A stretch of 13,970 nucleotides of DNA from Bacteroidales bacterium (GTDB lineage Bacteria > Bacteroidota > Bacteroidia > Bacteroidales > F082): assembly GCA_900771045.1 (NCBI GenBank), contig CAAGMM010000013.1, forward strand, positions 1 to 13,970. The letters are read 5' to 3'. Below, one piece after another: positions 7,224-13,970 of this stretch. Under the pieces are notes generated by a model that did not search any database, was not told the origin of the DNA, and worked only from the letters and a program-made list of their open reading frames with translations. The stretch's first letter is position 1. The number at the start of each line of letters is the position of its first letter. The position numbers were made by a program, and so were the translations under genes.

Positions 7224-7694
7224 ATGATTTTGATAAGGCCTTTGAAAATGACATATCCCATAGCGAAGATGAATGATAAGGGCTTGGAGATGTCAATCGA
7301 CACTTTCATCAATATGATAGTTTCCTCAGAAAGAGGCTGCTGCAAAGCCGATCCGGATTTCGGTTTCGCCTTTGAAGACTATCATTACGCAGCCTTCAGC
7401 ACGGAACGTTCCGAATTTTTCAAGACACTCGCCACAGACACCAACAATAAGACACTCGCCTCCATAACCGACCCGATGTACGACAGGACGATTATCGGCT
7501 CAAGCAAAAACACCGACACTTTCGCAGAAACGTTAAAGAACACTATCGAACGTTATGAAAAAAGACTCACCGACGTCAGTGTCACCATCGACTATATGAT
7601 TACCGACAAAGTTCTGTGCATCGAAGTGAACGCCACCATCAACGACGATACGAGAAATCCCTATCAACACCGCATTTATTCACAAATCTGGTAA
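7224..7694 (+). CDS. tssE: TssE/gp25-like baseplate wedge protein
   Basis: This 156-aa protein matches the GPW/gp25 family, the small conserved baseplate component that nucleates the contractile sheath in T4-like tails, T6SS and related injectors. The visible hallmarks are an N-terminal helix (M-S-I-D-T-F-I-N-M-I-V) followed by S-S-E-R-G-C-C-x5-F-G-F, the place where gp25 proteins carry their conserved E-R and F-G motifs, then a helix with I-x-R-Y-E-x-R-L and strands around V-x-V-x-I-D-Y. The length (about 140-160 aa) is normal. Start choice is uncertain: ATG 7224 is used, ATG 7248 gives a tidier N terminus, and ATG 7217 opens only a 19-codon ORF in another frame. It lies between tssK and tssF, a usual place in baseplate gene clusters. 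Confidence 0.85.
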   Translation: MILIRPLKMTYPIAKMNDKGLEMSIDTFINMIVSSERGCCKADPDFGFAFEDYHYAAFSTERSEFFKTLATDTNNKTLASITDPMYDRTIIGSSKNTDTFAETLKNTIERYEKRLTDVSVTIDYMITDKVLCIEVNATINDDTRNPYQHRIYSQIW

Positions 7695-7705
7695 AAGTCA
7701 GGACT

Positions 7706-9433
7706 ATGAGAAACGAAGAATTTAAGGACATACAGAAACAGACTCAAAATCTTTTTGGCAAGATTCTCGAACTGTGGAAGAAACAGGGCAAATGGGACGG
7801 CGACGACAGAAGCATGCCTTACTACGGACTCGATAAAGACCCTATTTTGTCGATTCTGATAACGGCATTCGTGTTTCAGACAAACCAACTCGAAGATAAC
7901 ATAAAGGCGTTCCGCGAAGGACTTTTTGACGAATTTGAAGACCTCGCCGTGCCTTTCGAACTTGTCAAACCCATTCCGGCCATCGCAATGCTCGCCACAT
8001 CAAAAAGAAAAGGCGACAACGACACCATCTTTACCGATCAAGACATGTCGTTCAAAATCGAAAAGAAAATGATGACGTCTTCCGAAAGATACGCTTTCGC
8101 ACCGCTTTTCAACACGCGACTCGTCAATATCAGCCCGACGAACGTAAAACGACTGTCGGAGACGAAATGGCTCGTCGATTTTGACAACAATGAGGCCGAA
8201 CTTGACTTGGGCAGCGTCGCATTTTTCTTCGACAAACTGAACTTCACCGACCTGAAAATCACCATCGACGGAAAAGAAATACCGCTTATAAGGCCGTGGG
8301 AATACGACCGATTCCCACTCAATCCGTGGATAACGGCAAAAAACATGGTTTGCAACAAGGCACTCGTTTACGGCAGCAACGAACAGTGGTTCGATATGTG
8401 GGTGAATCACGAACTCAACTATTACCTCATCGCACCCGACTTCAAAAAGAAGATAAAGGACAAAAACTTCAGCCTCACTTTCGATTTCGCAGGCTTGGAC
8501 GGCAGTCAAACGCTTGATGCGGAAAACATCATCCTCAACGCCTTCCCTGTCGTCAACGTGACGCGGAAAGACTTCTTCCTCTCGTTAAATTCGCCTGTCG
8601 TCAAAATATCTGAAGAAAACCTTGACGTGTTCGAAGATGAAGAAGACCGACATGATTCGTTCTTTATGAACCTCGTCTTCGATGAAGAAAAAAACGAATA
8701 CGACGATTTAGACAAATTCACGCTGCGTCATTTCGGCTGCGAGCGTTTCAATCTGGCCGAACTCATCAACACCGCAAACACCTTGATACGCAGGTATGGC
8801 ACTGACTTCTTCGCATTCCAGTCCATCCCGCAGTTCCAAAGCAGCGAACGTATGCGCCGACTCTCATACGTCGTAAAGGACATAACGGACATCCTCAAGC
8901 AGTACGGCCTCCCTAAATCCGGCATCTACGCCATACTGAAAAATAAAAACTACCTCTCGCCTGACGAGGCAAAACTGACTGTCTGCTCACTTTTCACCGA
9001 CGGAGCCGCTGCAAACGACATCGATATTCACGCCTCCATCGCCTCTTCCGATAACTTAGACAAGAAAAAAACACGGCTTCTGACTATGACGTCGGGCGGA
9101 AAAGACGAAATAATGGATCACGACGAGAAAAGAATGCTCAGCAGATATTATTTGCAGACAAACGACAGAATCGTAACGCGTTCTGACTTAAAATTCTTCT
9201 GCCATAGAATACTTATCCAGGAAGGTATTAACGCCAAATACATTACAAATATCGACGTTCCGCGCCCGACCTGTGACGACAAGGCACAAAAAGTCCTCAT
9301 CCATATTGACGAGGATTTCGTCTCCGATATCGATTTCGTCCGTCTCGCTTCCAAGATGCAGAAAATGACAGACGTGAGAAGCGCAGGCTTAATGCCGGTG
9401 GAAATTGTTTTTTCCAAAGGTGAAGCCTTGTAA
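7706..9433 (+). CDS. tssF: TssF-like T6SS baseplate protein
   Basis: TssF is the large baseplate wedge subunit that binds TssG and TssE. The 575-aa length fits the family (about 580-630). Supporting segments are the N-terminal D-P-I-L-S-I-L-I-T-A-F-V-F-Q helix with following Q-L-E-D-N-I, the K-P-I-P-A-I-A-M-L turn (family members have a similar R-P-x-P-A), the N-A-F-P-V-V-N-V-T strand in the middle (TssF has N-x-x-P-V-x-N), and a C-terminal region around P-V-E-I-V-F. ATG 7706 is chosen because the longer frame back to 7616 overlaps tssE out of frame and reads unlike the rest. It is the last gene of the operon; the stop is 5 bp from a copy of the interspersed repeat and 51 bp before a terminator-like hairpin. 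Confidence 0.85.
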   Translation: MRNEEFKDIQKQTQNLFGKILELWKKQGKWDGDDRSMPYYGLDKDPILSILITAFVFQTNQLEDNIKAFREGLFDEFEDLAVPFELVKPIPAIAMLATSKRKGDNDTIFTDQDMSFKIEKKMMTSSERYAFAPLFNTRLVNISPTNVKRLSETKWLVDFDNNEAELDLGSVAFFFDKLNFTDLKITIDGKEIPLIRPWEYDRFPLNPWITAKNMVCNKALVYGSNEQWFDMWVNHELNYYLIAPDFKKKIKDKNFSLTFDFAGLDGSQTLDAENIILNAFPVVNVTRKDFFLSLNSPVVKISEENLDVFEDEEDRHDSFFMNLVFDEEKNEYDDLDKFTLRHFGCERFNLAELINTANTLIRRYGTDFFAFQSIPQFQSSERMRRLSYVVKDITDILKQYGLPKSGIYAILKNKNYLSPDEAKLTVCSLFTDGAAANDIDIHASIASSDNLDKKKTRLLTMTSGGKDEIMDHDEKRMLSRYYLQTNDRIVTRSDLKFFCHRILIQEGINAKYITNIDVPRPTCDDKAQKVLIHIDEDFVSDIDFVRLASKMQKMTDVRSAGLMPVEIVFSKGEAL

Positions 9434-9438
9434 CTTAA

Positions 9439-9455
9439 GGTGGGTTCTATAAATT
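9439..9455 (+). repeat. Interspersed 17-bp repeat, copy 3, with partial inverted partner at 9478-9487
   Basis: GGTGGGTTCTATAAATT follows the tssF-like stop by 5 bp and is a perfect inverted match to copy 2. A shorter inverted partner, AGAACTCACC, lies at 9478-9487, so the transcript could fold GGTGGGTTCT against it with one G-U pair. This gives a miniature version of the 197-bp element. Confidence 0.7.
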
Positions 9456-9484
9456 ATAATGTAAAATCAGAATTAACAGAACTC

Positions 9485-9528
9485 ACCATCAGTCTCCAAC
9501 TGCAGACGAATTGAAGACTGATGGTTTT
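9485..9528 (+). terminator. Rho-independent-type terminator of the secretion/E1 operon
   Basis: ACCATCAGTCT (9485-9495) and AGACTGATGGT (9515-9525) form a perfect 11-bp stem around a 19-nt loop, followed by a short T run (9525-9528). It lies between two convergent genes. It serves the + strand operon best; the T run on the other side is poor, so termination of the S46 transcript here is less clear. The left arm overlaps the end of the AGAACTCACC arm. Confidence 0.65.
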
Positions 9529-9546
9529 AACGAGAATAAATAATCG

Positions 9547-11796
9547 TTATTTGACGATTTCTATTCTGTCGGGTTGCGGTTCGCTTTTCACGATGTCGAG
9601 TTCGTCGATGATGTTGTCGGCGTGTCCGAGCTTGTCGATGATGAAGAGGACGTAGCGGATATCGACGTTGATGGTGCGTTGGAGTCTCGGTTCGAAGTTA
9701 ACGTCTCCGCTCATGGCTTCCCAGTTGCCGTCGAAAGCGAGTCCGAGGAGTTCGCCTTTACCGTTCATTATCGGGCTTCCCGAGTTGCCGCCGGTGATGT
9801 CGTTGGTCGAGAGGAAGCACGTGATGAGTTCGCCGTCTTTATCGGCATACGGGCCGAAGTTTCTGTTTTCGATGAGCTCTATCAATTCTTTCGGAGCGTC
9901 AAATTCGAAGTCGCCGGGTTTGTATTTCTCGAGGATTCCGTTGGCTGTGCAGACATAGTCGTAATGTATCGCGTCGGCCGGCTGGTAGTCTTTAACGCTG
10001 CCGTAGCTCATTCTCAGTGTCGAATTGGCATCCGGATAGAGGCTCTTGCCGGGCTGTGTCTCAGCATAAAATTCGCGAAGCCCCTTGACGAAGAGATGGT
10101 CGTTCGGTGCAATCTGCATATTAACCATTTGATAGACCGGGATGGCTTCCAAAAGTTGTTCATACAGCGATTTCGCCGTCTGATATGCGAGGTCCTTCTT
10201 GATTTTGTTCACATTAGGCTTATCCATAAACTTGGTGAGACGTTCTTGGTCGCTGAAGATTGATTTTTCGATAACCTCATTGCAGAAAGCGTCAATATCG
10301 CCTTTGTATTTCTTGTCGATAACCTTGAAGATACTTGCGGCGTCATCGCCTTTGAGGTCGGCGGCGTAAATCTTCATCATTTCGACGAACATCTTATTTT
10401 CGCAGGGCTGATAAGTCCCTTCAAACGCATTGCCGGCCATAGCCTTGATTTCTTCTTCTATAGCCTTGAATTTCTCCTGAGCTTCGGCTTTTTCTTCCTT
10501 CGTTTTGGCTGCCTTCATTTTATCGTAAGCCTCAACATAGCTGATAGCGGCTGACGCGAGACCGAGAGGTCCGACCTGCATAGTGAAGTTAGGATAATAG
10601 ACCTTCTTGGAGACCTCGCCCAGCATGGCATACATGTTTTCAAGGCTCTGAAGAGCGTTACCATATTCGGCGACGCGTTCAGGATTTGCGTTAACCCATT
10701 CTGAGAACCGGGCTTCGAGCTGCCTCTTAGTGTCGGAAACCTTGTTTTTAGGAAGCATCGTCACCTGGCCGATGAAGTTTTTCCATGTGTTGGCTTTGCC
10801 TGCGTGGTCATCGGCGTACATCAAGTTGACGGCCGGGTCGGCAATCATAAACTCGTCCATGACTTCAGTCTGTTTCTTGAAGAATTTAATGACTATCGGA
10901 TAGAAAACGTTGACGTTATAGTCTATTCCGAAGGAAGTCATATAACGTTCGGTCGAGCCGGGGAAGCCCCAAATCATCGTGAAGTCGTCAGGTTGAACGC
11001 CGTCGATGTTGACGGGAAGATGATGTTTCGGGCTGAGGGGCTTGTTGTCGGGTGAATAGGCGGCGGGATTGCCGTTAGCATCGGCATAGACGCGGAAGAT
11101 AGAGAAGTCGCCGGTATGACGAGGCCACATCCAGTTGTCGGTGTCGCCGCCGAACTTACCGATAGATGACGGAGGGACTCCGACGAGACGCACGTCCATA
11201 AACACCTGATAAACAAACATATAGTATTCGTTGCCTTCAAAGAAGCCCTTGATGACGGGGTTGTATTTTCCGTCTTCGGATGCGGCGGCTTCAAGTTCGC
11301 TAATCTTCTCCTTTATGGCGGACTGGCGTGACATCCAATCCATCGTGTCGTTGATTACACTGAATATCTCGGCTGTGACATCTTCCATTCTGATAAGGAA
11401 TGAAGCAGTGAGGCCGTCGACGGGGAGTTCTTCTCCGAAGCTTTTTGCCCAGAAACCATTAGTAAGATAGTCGTGTTCGACTGTCGAGAGTTTGTTCACG
11501 GAGCCGTAGCCGCAGTGATGGTTAGTGAAGAGAAGGCCGTTTTTCGACACGATCTCACCGGTGCAGAAATATCCGCGCGGATTAGGACTTTCTGACAGTC
11601 CGACGATAGCGTCTTTGAGGCTGCTGTGGTTAATGCTGTACAGTTCTTCAGGCGTGAGCTGGAGACCCATTTTCTGCATATCGACGTAGTTAAGTCTTTC
11701 GACGAACATCGGAAGCCACATTCCTTCGTCGGCTTTGACGTTTTTGCCCACGAAACAAAGTGCGGCAAGTGTTAAAATCAAAAAAGTTTTTTTCAT
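9547..11796 (-). CDS. dpp7: S46-family dipeptidyl peptidase, DPP7-like
   Basis: S46 enzymes are exported serine exopeptidases that remove dipeptides from peptide N termini, mostly known from Bacteroidota and some Proteobacteria. The protein has 749 residues (family 700-730) with a signal peptide cleaved near A22. The chymotrypsin-like triad is visible: H94 in T-N-H-H-C, D230 in R-H-T-G-D-F, and S672 in G-G-N-S-G-S-P. A helical insert rich in Lys/Glu (about 390-600) is the usual cap domain. In P. gingivalis DPP11 an Arg 18 residues after the catalytic Ser selects acidic P1 residues, while DPP7 has Gly. Here that position is Gly (F-D-G-N-W), which predicts DPP7-like preference for hydrophobic P1. 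The gene lies 30 bp after the M49 peptidase gene on the same strand, so the two are likely co-transcribed. It would act in the periplasm. Confidence 0.92.
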   Translation of the reverse strand: MKKTFLILTLAALCFVGKNVKADEGMWLPMFVERLNYVDMQKMGLQLTPEELYSINHSSLKDAIVGLSESPNPRGYFCTGEIVSKNGLLFTNHHCGYGSVNKLSTVEHDYLTNGFWAKSFGEELPVDGLTASFLIRMEDVTAEIFSVINDTMDWMSRQSAIKEKISELEAAASEDGKYNPVIKGFFEGNEYYMFVYQVFMDVRLVGVPPSSIGKFGGDTDNWMWPRHTGDFSIFRVYADANGNPAAYSPDNKPLSPKHHLPVNIDGVQPDDFTMIWGFPGSTERYMTSFGIDYNVNVFYPIVIKFFKKQTEVMDEFMIADPAVNLMYADDHAGKANTWKNFIGQVTMLPKNKVSDTKRQLEARFSEWVNANPERVAEYGNALQSLENMYAMLGEVSKKVYYPNFTMQVGPLGLASAAISYVEAYDKMKAAKTKEEKAEAQEKFKAIEEEIKAMAGNAFEGTYQPCENKMFVEMMKIYAADLKGDDAASIFKVIDKKYKGDIDAFCNEVIEKSIFSDQERLTKFMDKPNVNKIKKDLAYQTAKSLYEQLLEAIPVYQMVNMQIAPNDHLFVKGLREFYAETQPGKSLYPDANSTLRMSYGSVKDYQPADAIHYDYVCTANGILEKYKPGDFEFDAPKELIELIENRNFGPYADKDGELITCFLSTNDITGGNSGSPIMNGKGELLGLAFDGNWEAMSGDVNFEPRLQRTINVDIRYVLFIIDKLGHADNIIDELDIVKSEPQPDRIEIVK

Positions 11797-11826
11797 ATCG
11801 TAAAAAATTTGTTAATAAATACATAC

Positions 11827-13467
11827 TTATTTCAGACAATCCATTCCCTGAGTGAAGTAGATGTCGGTAGGGATGCCCATAGTGCCGATTTTTTCGAGGT
11901 CGGCTTTAAGCTGGTCCTGCATAGCCGCGTCTTTGGCGAGCCATTGTTTGACAAATTCGTAGTTGCCGTCGCCCTGGGCCTTGAGTATGTCGCCGCCGAG
12001 TTTTTCCACAGCGGCCTTCATTGCCTCGAAGTTGATTTCATAGCGTCCGTTTTCGTTGCGTTTGAAGGCGTTTTCTCTCTGGAAATAGCTGAAAGTGAGC
12101 ATATTGGCGCGTCCGTGAGCCTCATTGACACCGAATCTTATCGAACGGAAGATGCCGGCCATGAAGGTGGTGTAGTTTTCAATCAGCGTTGAGTTTTTAT
12201 ACTCGCCCATTTCGTTGAGCTTGGTGACTAAGAAAAGTCCGAGGACATCGGCTTTCGCTTCTTCGATGGCCGAATACTGTTCTTTAAGGGCGTTGCGGAC
12301 TGTTCCTTTGCCGTCGAGGGTGTTTTTGATGCCGAGACCGTGTGCGACCTCGTGGAACATCGTGTTGGCGAAAAAGGCGTCGAAATTGATGTTGGGCTGC
12401 GATTCTTCTGTCATGAGTTCTTTAGCTATCGGCACGAGGATCTGGTCGTATTTGGCCTTCATAGCGTTTTTGAGCTGCAGTTTGCGGGTGCCTTTCTGAA
12501 GCTGCACAGCCTCGTCGTTCGGAAGGTTGATGGCGATTGTCTTGCTTGCCGAGTTGCAGTCTCCGCCGTAGAACACGACGTCGTAAGCGGCGAGGTCGGC
12601 ATCGGAGCCGGGTTTTTCCTGTTTGTATTGTTCTTCGCAGGGCAGTTCGGCCTGAAGCTGAGGCAGAAGTGACGCGTAGTGCATCAGTTTCTCACTCCAG
12701 TCGCGGTCCTTTATAAGGATGAAGGCTTCGTGAGCGGCCTTATATCCGAAGAGTCCGTCAAGGTAGTTCTCGATAGGGCCGACAACAAAATCGACGTTGT
12801 TGTTACGGACGTCCATCCAAGCCATATCGCTCTCGAAATAATCGTCGGTGCGGAGGGCTTTCGCACGGAGGCGGAGGTAGTTGGCGAACTCCTCATCAGC
12901 GGCGAGGTCGGCGGCTTTTTCTATGAGTTGGGCCGCTTCCTCAATCTGCGCGGCGTATGCCTCGTGATACCAAACGGTCTTGAGGCTGCCGTCTTCATCG
13001 CGTCTCACGAGAGTATATTGGCTGGTTTTGTCGGGGTTTTCCCACGCCTCAAATTCTTCCTTCGTCATATCGACGGGGTAGAATCCGGCTCCGATGGGCA
13101 TCTCGCCGTAGCCTTCAATGAAAGGCTTCATATCGTTGAAGTTGTCCCACGGGCCGTAGTTGATTTCGGCGTAGAGTCTCGCGTCGGGGTCGGTAATGCC
13201 TGCGAGGAAGGCCTCTTTGTCGCCGCCGAGGTTTTCAGTCCAATAGATGTCGTCCATTATCTTCCCAACCCGGAAAAGATATTCGAGCATCTGGACTTCG
13301 TTTGCGCTGAGGTGGCTGATGTCGGATGTCAGCGTGACGTGCGCGTACTTGTTTGTGAGGGCCTTGTAAGGGCTGACCGCCTCTGCATTGTCGGAGGTTT
13401 CTGGGCTTCCGCATCCCAAAATGACTGTCGAAAGAGCCATAATAGAAAGTAATTGTTTGATTTTCAT
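11827..13467 (-). CDS. M49-type (dipeptidyl peptidase III-like) zinc peptidase lipoprotein
   Basis: The 546-aa protein starts with a lipoprotein signal peptide (V-I-L-G-C, lipid-bearing C19), so it is anchored in the envelope facing the periplasm. Zinc ligands are H372 and H376 in H-E-V-A-H with catalytic E373, and a third ligand in E402-E403-A-K-A-D, which corresponds to the E-E-C-R-A-E motif of DPP III. Classical DPP III has the longer H-E-x3-H motif and is 650-740 aa; the five-residue H-E-x2-H version also occurs in the M49 family, in Caldithrix DPP III and in plant Nudix-DPP III proteins as I recall. Together with the S46 enzyme downstream it would degrade oligopeptides to dipeptides. Dipeptidase or oligopeptidase activity other than DPP III is possible. 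ATG 13467 is preferred because it gives a full lipoprotein signal. Confidence 0.85.
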   Translation of the reverse strand: MKIKQLLSIMALSTVILGCGSPETSDNAEAVSPYKALTNKYAHVTLTSDISHLSANEVQMLEYLFRVGKIMDDIYWTENLGGDKEAFLAGITDPDARLYAEINYGPWDNFNDMKPFIEGYGEMPIGAGFYPVDMTKEEFEAWENPDKTSQYTLVRRDEDGSLKTVWYHEAYAAQIEEAAQLIEKAADLAADEEFANYLRLRAKALRTDDYFESDMAWMDVRNNNVDFVVGPIENYLDGLFGYKAAHEAFILIKDRDWSEKLMHYASLLPQLQAELPCEEQYKQEKPGSDADLAAYDVVFYGGDCNSASKTIAINLPNDEAVQLQKGTRKLQLKNAMKAKYDQILVPIAKELMTEESQPNINFDAFFANTMFHEVAHGLGIKNTLDGKGTVRNALKEQYSAIEEAKADVLGLFLVTKLNEMGEYKNSTLIENYTTFMAGIFRSIRFGVNEAHGRANMLTFSYFQRENAFKRNENGRYEINFEAMKAAVEKLGGDILKAQGDGNYEFVKQWLAKDAAMQDQLKADLEKIGTMGIPTDIYFTQGMDCLK

Positions 13468-13514
13468 CGTTTTAAAATTTCGTTTTTAACAATTTTCACC
13501 TTTATTTAAGAGTG

Positions 13515-13522
13515 TAAAGTTA
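13515..13522 (-). promoter_or_regulatory. Weak candidate -7 element upstream of the M49 gene
   Basis: On the minus strand the gap between ygiQ and the M49 gene contains TAACTTTA, 7 of 8 matches to the Bacteroidota -7 element TAnnTTTG, about 48 bp before the start codon. No clean TTTG -33 element lies at the expected distance, only T runs. The gap is very A/T-rich and has no good hairpin for ending ygiQ transcription, so read-through is equally possible. Confidence 0.25.
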
Positions 13523-13559
13523 ATAAAAAAAGTTTTACGGCGAAAAAAGAAAATTTTTT

Positions 13560-13970
13560 TTAGGTGGGTTCTATAAACTGACTTCCTGACTTCATCATTT
13601 TTTCGACCCAACGGCGATTTTCGGGAAGATACCAGAAAAAGAAACGCCTTTGCGCTAACTTGTCCTCGCTGTTTTTGGCCACGAAAACCTTCTGAAGCGT
13701 GTAAGGGTCGTAGCCGGAATAATAAATTTCCGTGGCGAGTGTCATCGGCGTGGGCGTGAAGTCCTGAACCTGCTCCAACCTGAAGCCGAGTTCGCGGGTC
13801 TTGACGGCGAGTTCGGCCATATCGTGCAAGGTACAGCCCGGGTGACTTGATATAAAATACGGTATTATCTGCTGGTTGAGATGATGCCGCGAATTGATTT
13901 CCTCGAACAGTTTTTTTAGTTTTATGAATAACGTAAACGACGGTTTCCGCATGATTTTCAACACTTTGTC
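13560..13970 (-). CDS. ygiQ: YgiQ family radical SAM protein, C-terminal part
   Basis: The frame is open to the window edge, so the N-terminal part with the radical SAM CxxxCxxC cluster lies outside. The visible ~137 residues contain the highly conserved YgiQ stretch: I-P-Y-F-I-S-S-H-P-G-C, D-M-A-E-L-A, Q-V-Q-D-F-T-P-T-P-M-T-L-A-T-E and Y-Y-S-G-Y-D-P-Y-T. It ends with K-L-A-Q-R-R-F-F-F-W-Y. YgiQ proteins belong to UPF0313; their reaction is not established. The last codons and stop (F-I-E-P-T-stop) are read from a copy of the interspersed 17-bp repeat, so the extreme C terminus comes from the repeat. The gene is upstream of the two peptidase genes on the same strand, 92 bp from the M49 start. 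Confidence 0.93.
   Translation of the reverse strand, partial: DKVLKIMRKPSFTLFIKLKKLFEEINSRHHLNQQIIPYFISSHPGCTLHDMAELAVKTRELGFRLEQVQDFTPTPMTLATEIYYSGYDPYTLQKVFVAKNSEDKLAQRRFFFWYLPENRRWVEKMMKSGSQFIEPT
13563..13579 (+). repeat. Interspersed 17-bp repeat, copy 4, overlapping the ygiQ stop
   Basis: GGTGGGTTCTATAAACT matches the consensus at 16 of 17 positions. Read on the minus strand it encodes the last five residues of ygiQ, and its flanking TAA is the stop codon. Confidence 0.7.

Noticed and set aside
7217..7276. A 19-codon ORF beginning just before tssE
   Set aside because: It is too short, overlaps the gp25-like gene out of frame and has no recognisable features.
7616..7705. N-terminal extension of the tssF-like ORF
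   Set aside because: It overlaps the end of tssE out of frame and encodes a His/Arg-rich run unlike TssF. ATG 7706 gives the expected N terminus.
5536..9433. Extracellular contractile injection system or prophage instead of T6SS
   Set aside because: TssK-, TssF- and TssG-like proteins are T6SS-specific. No gpJ/baseplate J, tail tube, tape measure or phage genes are seen in the window.
9574..10263. A 229-codon + strand ORF
   Set aside because: It is antisense to the S46 peptidase, whose catalytic Ser region is unmistakable. Its Val/Asp/Glu-rich content is the usual shadow of a well-coded gene.
12679..13452. A 257-codon + strand ORF
   Set aside because: It is antisense to the M49 gene, which has a lipoprotein signal and zinc motifs; the ORF has no motifs of its own.
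1..13970. CRISPR arrays, tRNA or rRNA genes
   Set aside because: No regularly spaced direct repeats and no cloverleaf or rRNA-like sequence were found. The 17-bp repeat copies are dispersed and in both orientations.

Overview
The window looks like the chromosome of a Bacteroidota member, most likely of the order Bacteroidales. The evidence is an S46-family dipeptidyl peptidase (a family concentrated in this phylum), a YgiQ radical SAM protein, an exported M49-type peptidase, T6SS baseplate proteins of diverged sequence, A/T-rich intergenic DNA and no obvious Shine-Dalgarno sequences. I cannot name the genus.

Region 1 (about 2-9433, all + strand) is part of a larger operon that begins before the window. 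It holds an unrecognised helical protein (5' end missing), then a 207-bp gap filled by a MITE-like element (911-1107). A tightly packed run of seven genes follows: an exported single-pass membrane protein with a helical periplasmic part; an 817-aa membrane protein combining a periplasmic vWA domain, a cytoplasmic RING-H2-like zinc finger, six more membrane helices and a C-terminal FHA-like domain; an E1/UBA3-like activating enzyme with a C-terminal ubiquitin-fold-like domain; and four genes that look like type VI secretion baseplate parts (TssG-like, TssK-like, TssE/gp25, TssF). Two consecutive junctions are 4-bp ATGA overlaps (exported protein to vWA-RING, vWA-RING to E1), and E1 to tssG has an 11-nt gap. 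A T6SS-like contractile machine is therefore genetically welded to components of a ubiquitin-like conjugation pathway. No E2 or ubiquitin-like protein is visible here. If they exist, they probably lie upstream. This is the main discovery candidate.

Region 2 (9434-9546) is the convergent junction. It holds another copy of the repeat that ends the MITE-like element and a strong inverted repeat that probably ends the secretion operon.

Region 3 (9547-13970, all - strand) is ordinary-looking metabolism: the 3' end of a YgiQ radical SAM gene, then an M49 (DPP III-like) lipoprotein peptidase and an S46 dipeptidyl peptidase of DPP7-like type, 30 bp apart. The two peptidases fit exported peptide degradation, typical of asaccharolytic or peptide-using Bacteroidales.

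A 17-bp sequence (GGTGGGTTCTATAAATT and near-copies) occurs at least four times at gene borders. Perfect inverted copies bracket the seven-gene secretion/E1 block.
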